From: Arenicellaceae bacterium
GTDB lineage: Bacteria > Pseudomonadota > Gammaproteobacteria > Arenicellales > Arenicellaceae
Direction of reading: 5' to 3'
Length of the DNA: 64,000 bases
NCBI GenBank assembly: GCA_029246505.1
Contig: JAQWNC010000005.1
Span: 1 to 64,000, forward strand
This document shows positions 28,630-38,602 of this stretch, one piece after another (positions within the stretch are counted from its first letter, which is position 1; each line of letters starts with the position of its first letter). A program made the translations under genes and the position numbers. The notes under the pieces were generated by a model. The model had not been told where the DNA came from. It worked only from the letters and a program-made list of their open reading frames with translations, and ran no database searches.

Positions 28630-29760
28630 CTATTCTGGTTTGCTAGGGTCTTCTTTCGTGAAGACATTTCGAATGGATTGGAAAAACCCGGCTTTTTTTA
28701 TAGCGCTATTATCAGTATCATTTTGAGTAGTAGTTTCCGTACCATCTCGATTTCCAACGTCTGCAGGCTGCGAAGTAGAATCAATCATTGATGCTGAATT
28801 AGTTTGGTTTTCAGCAGGTGCGGCAGCGATAAGCGCTTGATTACCCATTGTACTAGCTGTTTCTTGTTGCCGGTCAGCCGGGTTAGTCAATGTTTCCGAC
28901 GTAACTTTTTGATTTAAGTTGGGTGTGCGATTTCGGCGAAGTAGCCGAGAGAAAAAGCCAGGATTAGCAATATCTGAATCACTTTGACTGAGGTATTCGC
29001 TAGCTGGGAAGTTTTCTCTTAAAACCATGCGAGAATCGGCTGCTAGATCACTCATTCCCATTCTTGTGTAAGTTGCAATCATTATACCTAGGGCATCTTC
29101 AACGGCAGCGGTCTGCTGGTAGTCCTCAATAACCGTTCGACAGCGGTTTAGCGCTGCTACATAAGCTTCTCGAGAAAGATAGTATTGAGCTACGCTAACT
29201 TCGTAACGCGCAAGCTCATTTAGCAAATAAGCCATACGTTGATTTGCATCTGCAACATACCGGCTATTCGGATAACGATCTATCATTTCCTTAAACGCCA
29301 AGTATGAGTCCTTAAGCGGCTTAATATCTTGTTGGTGAGTGTCTCCGCCTTTAGTTAGTCGTTCCAGCATCGACCGTTCTTCATCAAACGAAACCAGGCC
29401 TTTTAAGTAATAAGCATAGTCAATATTTATGTGTGTCGGGTTAGTATTCACAAATTGATCAGCTGCTGAGACCGCTGCCTCGACATTATTGGCCTTATAA
29501 TGTGCATAAATAAGTTCTAATTGCGCCTGCTCTGCAAAACGACCATAGGGAAAACGACCTGCAAGCGATTGATAAAGTAAGATAGCACGACGATAATCGT
29601 TATCATCCAAGGCAGCTTTAGCGTTGTCATAGAACTGTTGATCAGTCCATGAATCTGCATTGCGAAGACTGGCCGCATCGTTACCAGCGCAGGCCATCAG
29701 TATCAGTGGTAGTGCGCAGATTAAAACGAATTTGGTAAGGATAGAGTTTTGTGTTTTCAT
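28630..29760 (-). CDS. bamD: outer-membrane assembly lipoprotein BamD, with long C-terminal tail
   Basis: Essential lipoprotein of the Bam complex that inserts beta-barrel proteins. The signal peptide ends in LMAC with C24 as the lipid-modified residue. TPR repeats follow (about 40-260), including QLELIYAHYKAN and MIDRYPNSRYVADANQRM. It has 376 residues against about 245 in E. coli. The extra C-terminal 100 residues are low-complexity and rich in Gln, Asn, Ser and Thr. It converges with nadE and is divergent from rluD, the standard order. Confidence 0.95.
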   Translation of the reverse strand: MKTQNSILTKFVLICALPLILMACAGNDAASLRNADSWTDQQFYDNAKAALDDNDYRRAILLYQSLAGRFPYGRFAEQAQLELIYAHYKANNVEAAVSAADQFVNTNPTHINIDYAYYLKGLVSFDEERSMLERLTKGGDTHQQDIKPLKDSYLAFKEMIDRYPNSRYVADANQRMAYLLNELARYEVSVAQYYLSREAYVAALNRCRTVIEDYQQTAAVEDALGIMIATYTRMGMSDLAADSRMVLRENFPASEYLSQSDSDIANPGFFSRLLRRNRTPNLNQKVTSETLTNPADRQQETASTMGNQALIAAAPAENQTNSASMIDSTSQPADVGNRDGTETTTQNDTDNSAIKKAGFFQSIRNVFTKEDPSKPE

Positions 29761-29863
29761 AGCCCGTTAAGTTGCGGGGATAACTTGTCCGAAGGATAAC
29801 CTGAATTGGTTATTTACGAAACTGAATCACAAGAGTATTAACGAACGGTATGGTAGATCAATA

Positions 29864-30802
29864 GTGAGTGCGACCCGCATAATTATCCCTGAGTCAGCTT
29901 CAGGAGAACGCTTAGATAAAGTGTTGTCTGGTTTAGTTGATACTTGTTCCAGAGGTCGAATTCAGACGCTGATTGAGCAGGGTCTAGTTACTCTGGACGA
30001 GGAGTTACCCCGCATACGCGAGAAAGTTTATGGCGGAGAAGTCGTTGAATTGCTGATTCCTAACAATATAGTGCTCAGTGATGAAGCGGAAGCTATGGTG
30101 CTGGATATTATTCATGAGGATGAAGATTGCCTGGTTCTGAATAAACCGGTCGGGCTTGTAGTGCATCCTGGTGCTGGCAATATGACTGGCACTTTGATGA
30201 ATGGGTTATTAGCACATTCCCAAGCACTGGCATCGATGCCCCGAGCCGGCATTGTGCATCGATTGGACAAAGACACATCTGGCTTGATGATGGTTGCTAA
30301 AACCGAGCAAAGTCGATTGGTTTTGGTGGGGCAGTTGTCGCAACATAAAGTTCACCGAGAGTACGTCGCGCTGGTTCGTGGTCGAGTTATAGCGGGTGGT
30401 ACGATAGACGAACCGATAGCTAGAGACCGGAATAATCGTATCCGAATGGCGGTTCATCCTTCTGGTAAAAAGGCTATTACTCACTATTCGGTTGAGGAGC
30501 GTTTTGATCGCCATACCTTACTTAACGTGAGGTTAGAGACTGGCCGGACACATCAAATACGCGTTCATTTGAGCCATCTTGGTTGGCCGTTAGTGGGCGA
30601 TCGCGTATATGCAGGACGGAAAACTTCAGTTGCAGGAATTAGCGAAGCCATGCGTGGGCATTTACAGCAATTTGGCCGACAAGCATTACATGCGAGAAAA
30701 CTGGCGTTTAAACACCCAGTTTCGGGCTCTGATTTAACCTTCTCTTGTCCGCTAGCTGATGATTTTCAGTCTTTACTTAAACGACTTAGGGCAGCTATCT
30801 AG
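29864..30802 (+). CDS. rluD: 23S rRNA pseudouridine synthase RluD
   Basis: Makes pseudouridines in helix 69 of 23S rRNA (positions 1911, 1915 and 1917 in E. coli). 312 residues, GTG start. An S4-type RNA-binding domain lies at about 12-75; the catalytic Asp is in GIVHRLDKDTSGLMMVAKT at about 132-150. TGRTHQIRVHLSHLGWPLVGD is also typical. It is divergent from bamD and followed by pgeF, as in E. coli. Confidence 0.95.
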   Translation: MSATRIIIPESASGERLDKVLSGLVDTCSRGRIQTLIEQGLVTLDEELPRIREKVYGGEVVELLIPNNIVLSDEAEAMVLDIIHEDEDCLVLNKPVGLVVHPGAGNMTGTLMNGLLAHSQALASMPRAGIVHRLDKDTSGLMMVAKTEQSRLVLVGQLSQHKVHREYVALVRGRVIAGGTIDEPIARDRNNRIRMAVHPSGKKAITHYSVEERFDRHTLLNVRLETGRTHQIRVHLSHLGWPLVGDRVYAGRKTSVAGISEAMRGHLQQFGRQALHARKLAFKHPVSGSDLTFSCPLADDFQSLLKRLRAAI

Positions 30803-30849
30803 TTGTGCGGACAAGCAAGAATTAGGGTAACTGCAATTCAGGAAACTAA

Positions 30850-31626
30850 GTGAACCAGGAAAGAAATAATTTGGTAGGTAAGTCGACTGAGGCCACATCA
30901 ATCGAGTTTAGTTATCTGATGCCAGGTTGGCGAGCGCCAGGTAATGTCCATGCGCTGACTACAACACGAAATGGCGGGTATAGTCAGTCAGGTACTGCCT
31001 CATTGAATTTAGGAATGAATACTTCTGATTCGGTTGAGTTAGTGAAACGTAATCGTGACTATTTGCGTAAAGCATTAGCGCTTGATAGTGAACCCGTTTG
31101 GTTGAAGCAAGTACATGGTGCTGATTTGATATCGCTTCCCAGTCAATTAAATTTGCCCGTAGCAGACGGAGCTATTACTGATCAAAGCAGGCAAATATGC
31201 GCAATACTAACTGCCGATTGTTTGCCTTTATTTATCTGTGATCGATTTGGCAAGCAGGTGTCTTTATTGCACGTCGGTTGGCGTGGGCTAGCGGCGGGTA
31301 TCGTAGAGAAGGGCGTCGGCCGATTTGAGGCTTTGCCAGCTGATTTAATTGCGTGGGCAGGCCCGGGGATTAGTCAGTTAAATTTTGAAATTGGTGCAGA
31401 AGTACGTGAGCAATTAGGTGGGTCAGATGATTATTACCGGGCATCTGAACGAGAAGGGTACTGGTATGCAGATTTATATTCTTTAGTTGGAGATCGATTC
31501 AATGCAGTTGGAGTAAATGAATACGGTTGGGATACCAAATGTACATTCAAGGATGGAAAATCTTTTTATTCTTATCGTAGAGATCACGATTGCGGGCGTA
31601 TGGCGTCGTTAATATGGAAGAGCTGA
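30850..31626 (+). CDS. pgeF: peptidoglycan editing factor PgeF (YfiH/laccase-domain family)
   Basis: 258 residues, GTG start with AGGAA upstream. Conserved metal-site blocks are WLKQVHGADL, TADCLPLFI and LHVGWRGLAAGIVEKG. In E. coli this protein prevents wrong amino acids from persisting in peptidoglycan precursors, and family members also have purine nucleoside phosphorylase activity. It sits 48 bases after rluD and converges with nadC. Confidence 0.93.
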   Translation: MNQERNNLVGKSTEATSIEFSYLMPGWRAPGNVHALTTTRNGGYSQSGTASLNLGMNTSDSVELVKRNRDYLRKALALDSEPVWLKQVHGADLISLPSQLNLPVADGAITDQSRQICAILTADCLPLFICDRFGKQVSLLHVGWRGLAAGIVEKGVGRFEALPADLIAWAGPGISQLNFEIGAEVREQLGGSDDYYRASEREGYWYADLYSLVGDRFNAVGVNEYGWDTKCTFKDGKSFYSYRRDHDCGRMASLIWKS

Positions 31627-31661
31627 AATAACTGAGCGTCAATCGGGTTTTATAACTTCTT

Positions 31662-32513
31662 TTAATAATCGAAAAGCAGCGATAAATCGAGTGCCTTTAA
31701 ATTTTTGATAATTGCGCTGGTAGATATAAAATTCACCCCGGTGGCAGCTATCTCTGCAATGTTTTCTAACGTTACGTTACCAGATGCTTCAAGTTCAATT
31801 CGCCCCGCGACTATTGCTACGGCCTCACGCATTGCTTCGACGGTAAAATCGTCAAGCAATACACGGGTAATTGGTGTGTTAAGGGCTCGTTCAAGCTCCT
31901 TAATTGTTTCGACTTCTATTCCTACTAATGCGTTTTTCGGTGCTGTACTTATAGCTAAATCTACAACTTCTTCAAGGGTATTTCCACTGCGTAAGTGATT
32001 TTCTTTGATGAGAATTCCATCGTATAGTCCAATTCTATGATTGGTACCGCCACCACACAATACCGCATACTTTTGTGCATTGCGTAAACCTGGAATGGTT
32101 TTACGTGTGTCCAGTAGACTCGTTTTATAGGGCTTTAATTTTTCGGTATAAGTCTTGGTAACGCTGGCTGTGCCAGATAAAGTTTGCAGTATGTTGAGTA
32201 CGCAGCGCTCGGCAGTGAGGATAGATCGAGCCGAACCACTAATTGTGCATAGGTGATCGTTAGCTTGAACCGAATCCGAATCAGAAAAATGCCAATCTAT
32301 TTCAATCGAGCGATCTACCTGTGCAAATACTTCATTGGCAAAACTCATGCCGCATAAAACGCCGGCTTCTCGGCTAATAATTTTGCCAACCACTGTCTCT
32401 GTTGGTACCAGGGCAGCCGTTAAATCGCCATCACCAATATCTTCAGCAAGATAAATGGAAACGAGGTTTCTAATTTCTTCGGCGTGAGTTACCGGGTAAT
32501 TGCTTAGGTCCAT
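31662..32513 (-). CDS. nadC: nicotinate-nucleotide pyrophosphorylase (quinolinate phosphoribosyltransferase)
   Basis: Converts quinolinate and PRPP to nicotinate mononucleotide in NAD synthesis. 283 residues: AEDIGDGDLTAALV, LDTRKTIPGLRNAQKYAV, GGGTNHRIGLYDGILIKENH and the C-terminal barrel with LEASGNVTLENI. NadE, the last step of the same pathway, is encoded about 3 kb away. Confidence 0.97.
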   Translation of the reverse strand: MDLSNYPVTHAEEIRNLVSIYLAEDIGDGDLTAALVPTETVVGKIISREAGVLCGMSFANEVFAQVDRSIEIDWHFSDSDSVQANDHLCTISGSARSILTAERCVLNILQTLSGTASVTKTYTEKLKPYKTSLLDTRKTIPGLRNAQKYAVLCGGGTNHRIGLYDGILIKENHLRSGNTLEEVVDLAISTAPKNALVGIEVETIKELERALNTPITRVLLDDFTVEAMREAVAIVAGRIELEASGNVTLENIAEIAATGVNFISTSAIIKNLKALDLSLLFDY

Positions 32514-32679
32514 GGTTTTGGCAATAAATAAGTCTAATCCAAGTTAGTTTAACGGCCTTGTGTCATACAGGAAAGTAACATTGAGTCAAAATAGCACAAG
32601 CTATTAAAATATCTAGCAAGCTAGCAATTAAAGCGATTTAAAGTCAGAATTGAGGGAATACCAACCATGATAAAAAAGT

Positions 32680-34239
32680 ATGTCTAAAGAGACTCTCTGG
32701 AGTTTAACTGCAAACAATCTGCGCAGATTCGAATCGAATATTGCCTGGACCCGCCGTTTGCCGAAAGGTAAGAAAGAGCATTTTACTTACCGTCAAATTT
32801 TATTGGCAGCAGGTAATTTCGCGGCCATTCTTAGGGATCAAGGTATTGGGGAGAATGGCCGAGTAGGCATTCTCGCTGCTAACGGTCCAGAATGGGGTAT
32901 TGCTGCGTTTGCGGCATGGAAACTGGGGGCTATTCTGGCTCCTTTGCATTCGGGTAATAGCGATGAGGAGCTTCGTGGTCAAAATAAAGCGTTAAAAACG
33001 GATATCGTTCTATATGCGGGTGATGCACGAGGATTACCCAAATCATTTGAAATACAATGTGATTTTTGTGCTGAAAGCGCAGCTTCTGAATTGGTGTTAG
33101 AACAGCAATACGCGCTTGATAATGTCGCGCTGCATATCACTACTTCAGGTAGTACCGGAAACCCAAGAGTGGTTGTGCTATCTCACGACAATATAATATC
33201 CAACGTGCGTGGTGTGGACACCATGGATTTAAAAGTTGATGGTTCAGATAAGTTTCTGTCTTTACTACCATTGTCCCATTGTATGGAGCTGACCGCAGGC
33301 CTAATATTGCCGCTATGCCATGGTTCAACGATTGTGTTGCCGCGGGTGTTGGCGGCTAACGAGATCCTTGAGTCCTTAGTGGATGACAAAATATCAATAC
33401 TGATCGCGGTGCCACGATTGTTTCGAAATATAAAACAAGGTATTGAGAAAAAAGTTGAAGCAGGTGGATGGCCAATGGCGTTGTATTTGACAGTGTTGCG
33501 TTTCAGTCCGCTATTCCTGAAACATTTTTTGAATAAACCTTTACGTAAAAAAATTGCACCAGCGATGAAGGTTTGGGCCAGTGGCGGTTCTCGGCTCGAC
33601 CCTGAGATCGCAATGTTTTATCGCCAGATTGGTTTTCCTATGCGTCAGGGTTATGGATTAACCGAATGCTCCCCATTGGTTGCGTTGCAGTACGGTTGGG
33701 ATAAAGTTTTGGATGGCGTAGGTAAGCCATTTGCCGGCATGGGTTGTGACATACGTAATCCTGCAGCGAACGGGTCTGGTGAATTGTGGGTGTCTGGACC
33801 AAATGTGATGCTTGGCTATCTCGATGATGATCCTGATAACCCATCGATAATTGATGGCTGGTTTAATACCGGCGATATTGCAAAATGGGTATCTGGGAGA
33901 ATAGTGTTGACCGGCCGTAGCAAACGATTAATCGTTACTGAGGCTGGTAAGAACGTGTATCCGGAAGACTTAGAAGTGTTGTTGGAGCGAGATCCCGCGG
34001 TAGCGGAGGCGGGCATAGTGGAAGTGGATGTGCGAGCTGCAGCTGTATTGGCGATTGAGGATGAAAACCGAGTGGAAGTAGCCCGAGAGGTGATCAAGTC
34101 GTACAACGTTCGGGTATCAAGCCATAATCAAATTGTTCGATTTGCGGTGGTTGCGCAATTGCCTCGAACACCCTTGGGCAAAATCGCATTGGCACAGTTG
34201 CCACAGGTGTTTTCTGAAAACGAAGTTGAATCTCACTAA
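32680..34239 (+). CDS. AMP-binding acyl-CoA/acyl-ACP synthetase
   Basis: 519-residue adenylate-forming enzyme that activates a carboxylic acid, most likely a fatty acid. The ATP-binding loop is ITTSGSTGNPRVVVLSHDN, with GYGLTECSPLVA, a GDIAKWVSGRIVLTGRSKRLIV hinge and a C-terminal lysine region (TPLGKIAL). It lies 23 bases before a PlsC-type acyltransferase. In E. coli Aas both activities sit in one protein, so this pair looks like a split version that re-acylates lysophospholipid, though ordinary fatty-acid activation is also possible. Confidence 0.85.
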   Translation: MSKETLWSLTANNLRRFESNIAWTRRLPKGKKEHFTYRQILLAAGNFAAILRDQGIGENGRVGILAANGPEWGIAAFAAWKLGAILAPLHSGNSDEELRGQNKALKTDIVLYAGDARGLPKSFEIQCDFCAESAASELVLEQQYALDNVALHITTSGSTGNPRVVVLSHDNIISNVRGVDTMDLKVDGSDKFLSLLPLSHCMELTAGLILPLCHGSTIVLPRVLAANEILESLVDDKISILIAVPRLFRNIKQGIEKKVEAGGWPMALYLTVLRFSPLFLKHFLNKPLRKKIAPAMKVWASGGSRLDPEIAMFYRQIGFPMRQGYGLTECSPLVALQYGWDKVLDGVGKPFAGMGCDIRNPAANGSGELWVSGPNVMLGYLDDDPDNPSIIDGWFNTGDIAKWVSGRIVLTGRSKRLIVTEAGKNVYPEDLEVLLERDPAVAEAGIVEVDVRAAAVLAIEDENRVEVAREVIKSYNVRVSSHNQIVRFAVVAQLPRTPLGKIALAQLPQVFSENEVESH

Positions 34240-34262
34240 GACTTTAAGTAGCTGGCGTTAAT

Positions 34263-34937
34263 ATGCTCTGGTTAGTTATTCCCCTTGTGTTGTTAGTGAT
34301 TGTGCTGATTTTGCTTTTTATAGGAAACAGGGCACGGTGCGCAGATTGGGGTAGTTGGGCGTTTAATGGATTCAGCGGATTAAATCGATTGTTTTGTATT
34401 CGGTACCACAGAATGCCGAATCAAAAGGTAGTTTTTCCGAAGAACAACGGCGCGCTATTGGCCGGCAATCACCTTTCTGGCCTTGATGGGTTTTTGCTTC
34501 AGGCGGTCTCCTCACGTCCTGTCCGGTTTATGATTGCCAAGGAAGAGATAGAACGTTTTGGTCTTCGATGGCTATTCAGGGAAGCTCGCGTTATTCCGGT
34601 GGATCGTAATGCCAGACCAGATCAAGCGTTTAGAGCCGCGCTCCAGGCGCTCAAACAAGGTGAGGTCATCGGAATGTTTCCTCAGGGGAAGATTGGTAGA
34701 GCGGGTTCGCTAAAACGCGGATTGACTAAGCTGGCGGAATTGGCGGAAGTCGATATTTATCCTGTGTATCTAGATAATATCCAAGGTGAAGGTGAAATTG
34801 TCGCTTCGATTTATAAACGCAGTGAATCTATAACTGTTGAGATCGGGCAGCCAGTAAAGGTGACGGCCGAAAGTTCAGAGGCGGCCTTAGAGGAGCTGAC
34901 AAAATTTCTAGTTAGACCCAAGCATAGAGCGGAATAA
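34263..34937 (+). CDS. PlsC-type 1-acylglycerol-3-phosphate acyltransferase
   Basis: 224 residues with an N-terminal membrane helix (LVIPLVLLVIVLILLFIG). The catalytic HX4D motif appears as NHLSGLDG and the acceptor-binding motif as FPQGKIGR, a variant of FPEGT. It transfers a fatty acyl group to a lysophospholipid or lysophosphatidate. Immediate proximity to the acyl-activating enzyme suggests the two work in series. Confidence 0.88.
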   Translation: MLWLVIPLVLLVIVLILLFIGNRARCADWGSWAFNGFSGLNRLFCIRYHRMPNQKVVFPKNNGALLAGNHLSGLDGFLLQAVSSRPVRFMIAKEEIERFGLRWLFREARVIPVDRNARPDQAFRAALQALKQGEVIGMFPQGKIGRAGSLKRGLTKLAELAEVDIYPVYLDNIQGEGEIVASIYKRSESITVEIGQPVKVTAESSEAALEELTKFLVRPKHRAE

Positions 34938-35059
34938 ACAGGGTAATACTTGTGCGTTACAGATAGTACCTGTTCACTCCCCCCGAAATTGGTCCACACC
35001 CGCGCTTTTGCGATCTTGTTTGTGGTGATTTTTACTTTGCACGCCTACTATTTTTATAC

Positions 35060-35088
35060 CTTGAAGTAGCTAAATTTCACACCCATCT
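35060..35088 (+). promoter_or_regulatory. sigma-32 (heat-shock) promoter of clpB
   Basis: CTTGAAG (35060-35066) and ACCCATCT (35081-35088) are separated by 14 bases, close to the sigma-32 pattern CTTGAAA-N13/14-CCCCATNT. The clpB start is 38 bases downstream. Confidence 0.8.
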
Positions 35089-35125
35089 ATATTGGTAGAT
35101 AAAGTATTAATGTAGGTGATTTTCG

Positions 35126-37717
35126 ATGCGTACAGACAAATTAACAGCAAAATTTCAGATGGCCTTGGCAGATGCTCAAAGCCTTGCAGTGGGACGTGAC
35201 CATCAATTTATTGAGCCTCTGCATGTGCTGTCAGCCTTGTTAGACCAGCAAGGCGGGAGTATTCGTCATTTGTTGGTTAATGCAGGTGTGAATACTAACC
35301 AACTAAGTTCTCGTGTTGCTGAAACACTGGGGCATCTCGCACAAGTTCAGGATCAGGATGGTGATCTGCATCTATCAAATGACACTACCCGGTTGTTAAA
35401 TCGTTGCGATAAAATCTCGCAAGATAGAAAAGACAGTTATATCTCCAGTGAATTGTTTCTATTGGCGGCGATGGACGATAAAAAGTCGATTGGCCGGGTA
35501 CTGTCTGAGTGCGGTGGTACAAATGATGCCATTGAAGCTGCCATTGAGAAAATGCGTGGCGGTGAGACTGTAGATGATCCGAATGCAGAAGAGCACAGAC
35601 AGGCGCTTGAAAAATACACCATAGATCTTACCGAGCGAGCTGAGCAAGGAAAAATTGATCCAATTATTGGCAGAGACGACGAAGTTCGGCGTACGATTCA
35701 GGTACTACAACGCCGTACCAAAAATAATCCTGTTTTGATCGGAGAAGCAGGTGTCGGCAAAACTGCAATTGTTGAAGGTTTGGCGCAGCGCATTGTAAAT
35801 GGCGAGGTACCTGAAGGGATAAGAGGTAAGCGCGTGTTATCTCTGGATTTGGGCGCGCTGATCGCAGGAGCAAAATTTCGGGGCGAATTTGAAGAGCGAT
35901 TGAAGGCTGTTTTAAATGATCTTTCGAAAGCAGAAGGTCAGGTTATTCTGTTTATTGATGAGCTTCATACGATGGTTGGGGCAGGTAAGGCAGATGGTGC
36001 TATGGATGCGGGGAATATGCTTAAACCTGCATTGGCCAGAGGTGAGTTGCATTGTGTGGGTGCAACAACTTTGGATGAATACCGCCAATATATTGAAAAG
36101 GACGCAGCATTAGAGCGTAGGTTTCAGAAAGTGCTAGTTGGCGAGCCCAGTGTTGAGGATACCGTCGCTATATTGCGTGGTATCAAGGAGAAGTACGAGG
36201 TTCATCATGGGGTGGAGATAACCGATCCGGCGATTGTAGCTGCCGCTACCTTGTCGCATCGTTATATTACAGATCGAAATTTGCCTGATAAAGCGATAGA
36301 TCTAGTCGACGAGGCTGCCAGCCGAATACGGATGGAGATTGATTCCAAACCGGAGGTAATGGATAAGTTAGAGCGCCGAGTTATTCAGCTTAAAATGCAA
36401 CGCGAGGCCCTTAAGAAGGAGTCGGATAAAGCATCTGTAAAACGTCTGGAAACGCTTGAGGAAGAAATAACCAAACTTGATGCTGAATATGCAGACTTTG
36501 AGGAAGTATGGAACGCTGAGAAAGCCAAAGTTCAAGGTAGTCAGTCTGTCAAGGAATCGCTCGATAGAGCTCGACAAGAGCTTAAAACCGCCACAAGAGC
36601 GGGTGATTTGGCGCGAATGTCAGAGCTGCAATATGGTCAGATTCCGGAATTAGAGAAACAACTATCTTCCAGTGCTGGGCAAGATGTAAGTGATAACCAG
36701 CTACTGAGAAATAATGTTACTGAAACTGAAATTGCTGAAGTTGTAGCGGCCTGGACAGGGATACCAGTAGCAAAAATGCTGGAAGGTGAGCGTGACAAAT
36801 TAATCCATATGGAAGCGGCGCTTGCTGCCCGTGTAATTGGGCAAAAGGAAGCAATTTGTGCCGTATCCAATGCTATTCGACGATCAAGAGCGGGCCTTGC
36901 CGATCCATCCAAACCTTCGGGTTCTTTTCTCTTTTTGGGCCCTACTGGTGTTGGGAAAACTGAACTTACCAAAGCGCTAGCCAGTTTTATGTTTGATAGC
37001 GATGATGCCATGGTGCGCATAGATATGAGTGAGTTTATGGAAAAACATTCAGTGGCTCGATTGGTTGGTGCACCTCCAGGGTATGTTGGCTACGAAGAAG
37101 GAGGGACTCTGACCGAGGCAGTGCGGCGACGACCATATTCGGTCATTCTTTTGGACGAAGTAGAAAAAGCACACCCTGATGTTTTTAATATTTTGCTGCA
37201 GGTGCTTGATGATGGGCGATTAACAGATGGTCAGGGGAGAACAGTAGATTTTCGAAATACTGTGATCGTAATGACCTCTAATTTGGGCTCTGATCGAATA
37301 CAAGAAATGCACGCCGAGTCTGAATATGCTGCGATGAAGTCGGCTGTACTCGACGTGGTAAGTTCTCACTTTCGGCCTGAGTTTATAAATCGAATAGATG
37401 ATTTAATCGTTTTCCATCCATTAGAAATGGAACATGTGGCAGCGATCGCTCAAATACAAATTACCTTACTAGCTTCTCGATTAACAGAGCAAGGGGTATC
37501 GCTTGAATTAGCCGATGGTGTTCTGGCCAAGCTAGCGGAGATAGGCTTTGATCCGGTGTACGGTGCGAGGCCGTTGAAAAGAGCTATTCAGCAAGAACTA
37601 GAAAATCCTTTGGCTCAACTTTTGCTGGGTGGAGAGCTTGAGGCTAGTTCTGTCGTCGAGGTTACGCTTGATTCAGGTGCGGATGGTGCCTTTGGTTTTA
37701 CTTCAAAACCGGCGTAA
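35126..37717 (+). CDS. clpB: protein disaggregase ClpB
   Basis: Hexameric AAA+ chaperone that pulls proteins out of aggregates together with DnaK. 863 residues: N-terminal Clp-N repeats (1-150), first ATPase with Walker [10 protein letters not shown] (about 206-214) and Walker B LFIDELH, a coiled-coil middle domain (about 405-530), and second ATPase with GPTGVGKTE (about 606-614). There is no IGF/L ClpP-docking loop, as expected for ClpB. A sigma-32-like promoter lies just upstream. Confidence 0.98.
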   Translation: MRTDKLTAKFQMALADAQSLAVGRDHQFIEPLHVLSALLDQQGGSIRHLLVNAGVNTNQLSSRVAETLGHLAQVQDQDGDLHLSNDTTRLLNRCDKISQDRKDSYISSELFLLAAMDDKKSIGRVLSECGGTNDAIEAAIEKMRGGETVDDPNAEEHRQALEKYTIDLTERAEQGKIDPIIGRDDEVRRTIQVLQRRTKNNPVLIGEAGVGKTAIVEGLAQRIVNGEVPEGIRGKRVLSLDLGALIAGAKFRGEFEERLKAVLNDLSKAEGQVILFIDELHTMVGAGKADGAMDAGNMLKPALARGELHCVGATTLDEYRQYIEKDAALERRFQKVLVGEPSVEDTVAILRGIKEKYEVHHGVEITDPAIVAAATLSHRYITDRNLPDKAIDLVDEAASRIRMEIDSKPEVMDKLERRVIQLKMQREALKKESDKASVKRLETLEEEITKLDAEYADFEEVWNAEKAKVQGSQSVKESLDRARQELKTATRAGDLARMSELQYGQIPELEKQLSSSAGQDVSDNQLLRNNVTETEIAEVVAAWTGIPVAKMLEGERDKLIHMEAALAARVIGQKEAICAVSNAIRRSRAGLADPSKPSGSFLFLGPTGVGKTELTKALASFMFDSDDAMVRIDMSEFMEKHSVARLVGAPPGYVGYEEGGTLTEAVRRRPYSVILLDEVEKAHPDVFNILLQVLDDGRLTDGQGRTVDFRNTVIVMTSNLGSDRIQEMHAESEYAAMKSAVLDVVSSHFRPEFINRIDDLIVFHPLEMEHVAAIAQIQITLLASRLTEQGVSLELADGVLAKLAEIGFDPVYGARPLKRAIQQELENPLAQLLLGGELEASSVVEVTLDSGADGAFGFTSKPA

Positions 37718-37805
37718 GGTCATCTTAAAATATTGATGGAAAATTCTGGAATATGTATTGTGGAGTAGTCCGCCGTAAACTATATGAGCTAGTTATCTTA
37801 GCTAG

Positions 37806-38576
37806 CTATTTGGATAAAAACTTGGCAAATATTTCTTTGGCTTCTGAAGACCTGAGTCGATTAAAGAAGGTTTCGGCTTCTCTTAGCATTTGTGCGCGCA
37901 ATATTGGTTTGTCTACAGACATAAGCTTCAAACTTTCACGCATAGCCTCAGGGGGTTTTTGCGCCAGTCTGATAGCGTAATCTGCCGCGGTTTTGTTGAG
38001 CTGCTTTAGTGGTACGACTTTATTTGCAATACCAAGTATAACGGCTTCCTCCGCTGTAACTGGCTCTCCAGCAAGCAGGATTTCTACTGCTTTTCGGCGA
38101 CCGACTAATTGTGGGAGGAGGATTGAGGAACCGGCTTCAGGCACCAAGCCAAGATCAAGAAAGGGTGTTTTTAAATGACTACCTTCGGCCACTAAAACGT
38201 AGTCGCAGTGCAAAGTAAGAGTAAGGCCAACCCCTATAGCGTGACCATGGATCGCGGCGATTAATGGTTTAGTGTTTTCAAGAATCGCAAATAAAAATTT
38301 CATCACAGGGAAATCTTCTATCGTGCCTAGAGACTCCTTTACGCCATAACTGGCAAAATCTGCGATATCATTTCCAGCAGTAAAGTTATCTCCTGCGCCA
38401 TTTATCAGTATGACGCTTACAGCATCGTTCTCTTGAGCGCCACAGATTTCGTCTGCTAAATGCTGATACATGCTGAATGTTAGTGCGTTTAGCTTACTAG
38501 GCCGGTTTAGCGTTAAGCGCAAGACTCCAGAGTTCAATGCGCATACGATGTTGCTGTCAGTAGCTGCGTCGGTCAT
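37806..38576 (-). CDS. enoyl-CoA hydratase/isomerase family protein
   Basis: 256-residue crotonase-fold protein. The oxyanion-hole segments are NDFTAGNDIADF (as GDNFTAGNDIADF) and AIHGHAIGVGLTL, and a catalytic-type Glu is in LGLVPEAGSS. It probably hydrates or isomerises an enoyl-CoA in beta-oxidation, given fadE immediately upstream on the same strand (26 bases). The exact substrate and hydratase versus isomerase activity cannot be read. Confidence 0.88.
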   Translation of the reverse strand: MTDAATDSNIVCALNSGVLRLTLNRPSKLNALTFSMYQHLADEICGAQENDAVSVILINGAGDNFTAGNDIADFASYGVKESLGTIEDFPVMKFLFAILENTKPLIAAIHGHAIGVGLTLTLHCDYVLVAEGSHLKTPFLDLGLVPEAGSSILLPQLVGRRKAVEILLAGEPVTAEEAVILGIANKVVPLKQLNKTAADYAIRLAQKPPEAMRESLKLMSVDKPILRAQMLREAETFFNRLRSSEAKEIFAKFLSK

Positions 38577-38602
38577 CTTATCGCTTATATCTAGATATTA
38601 GG

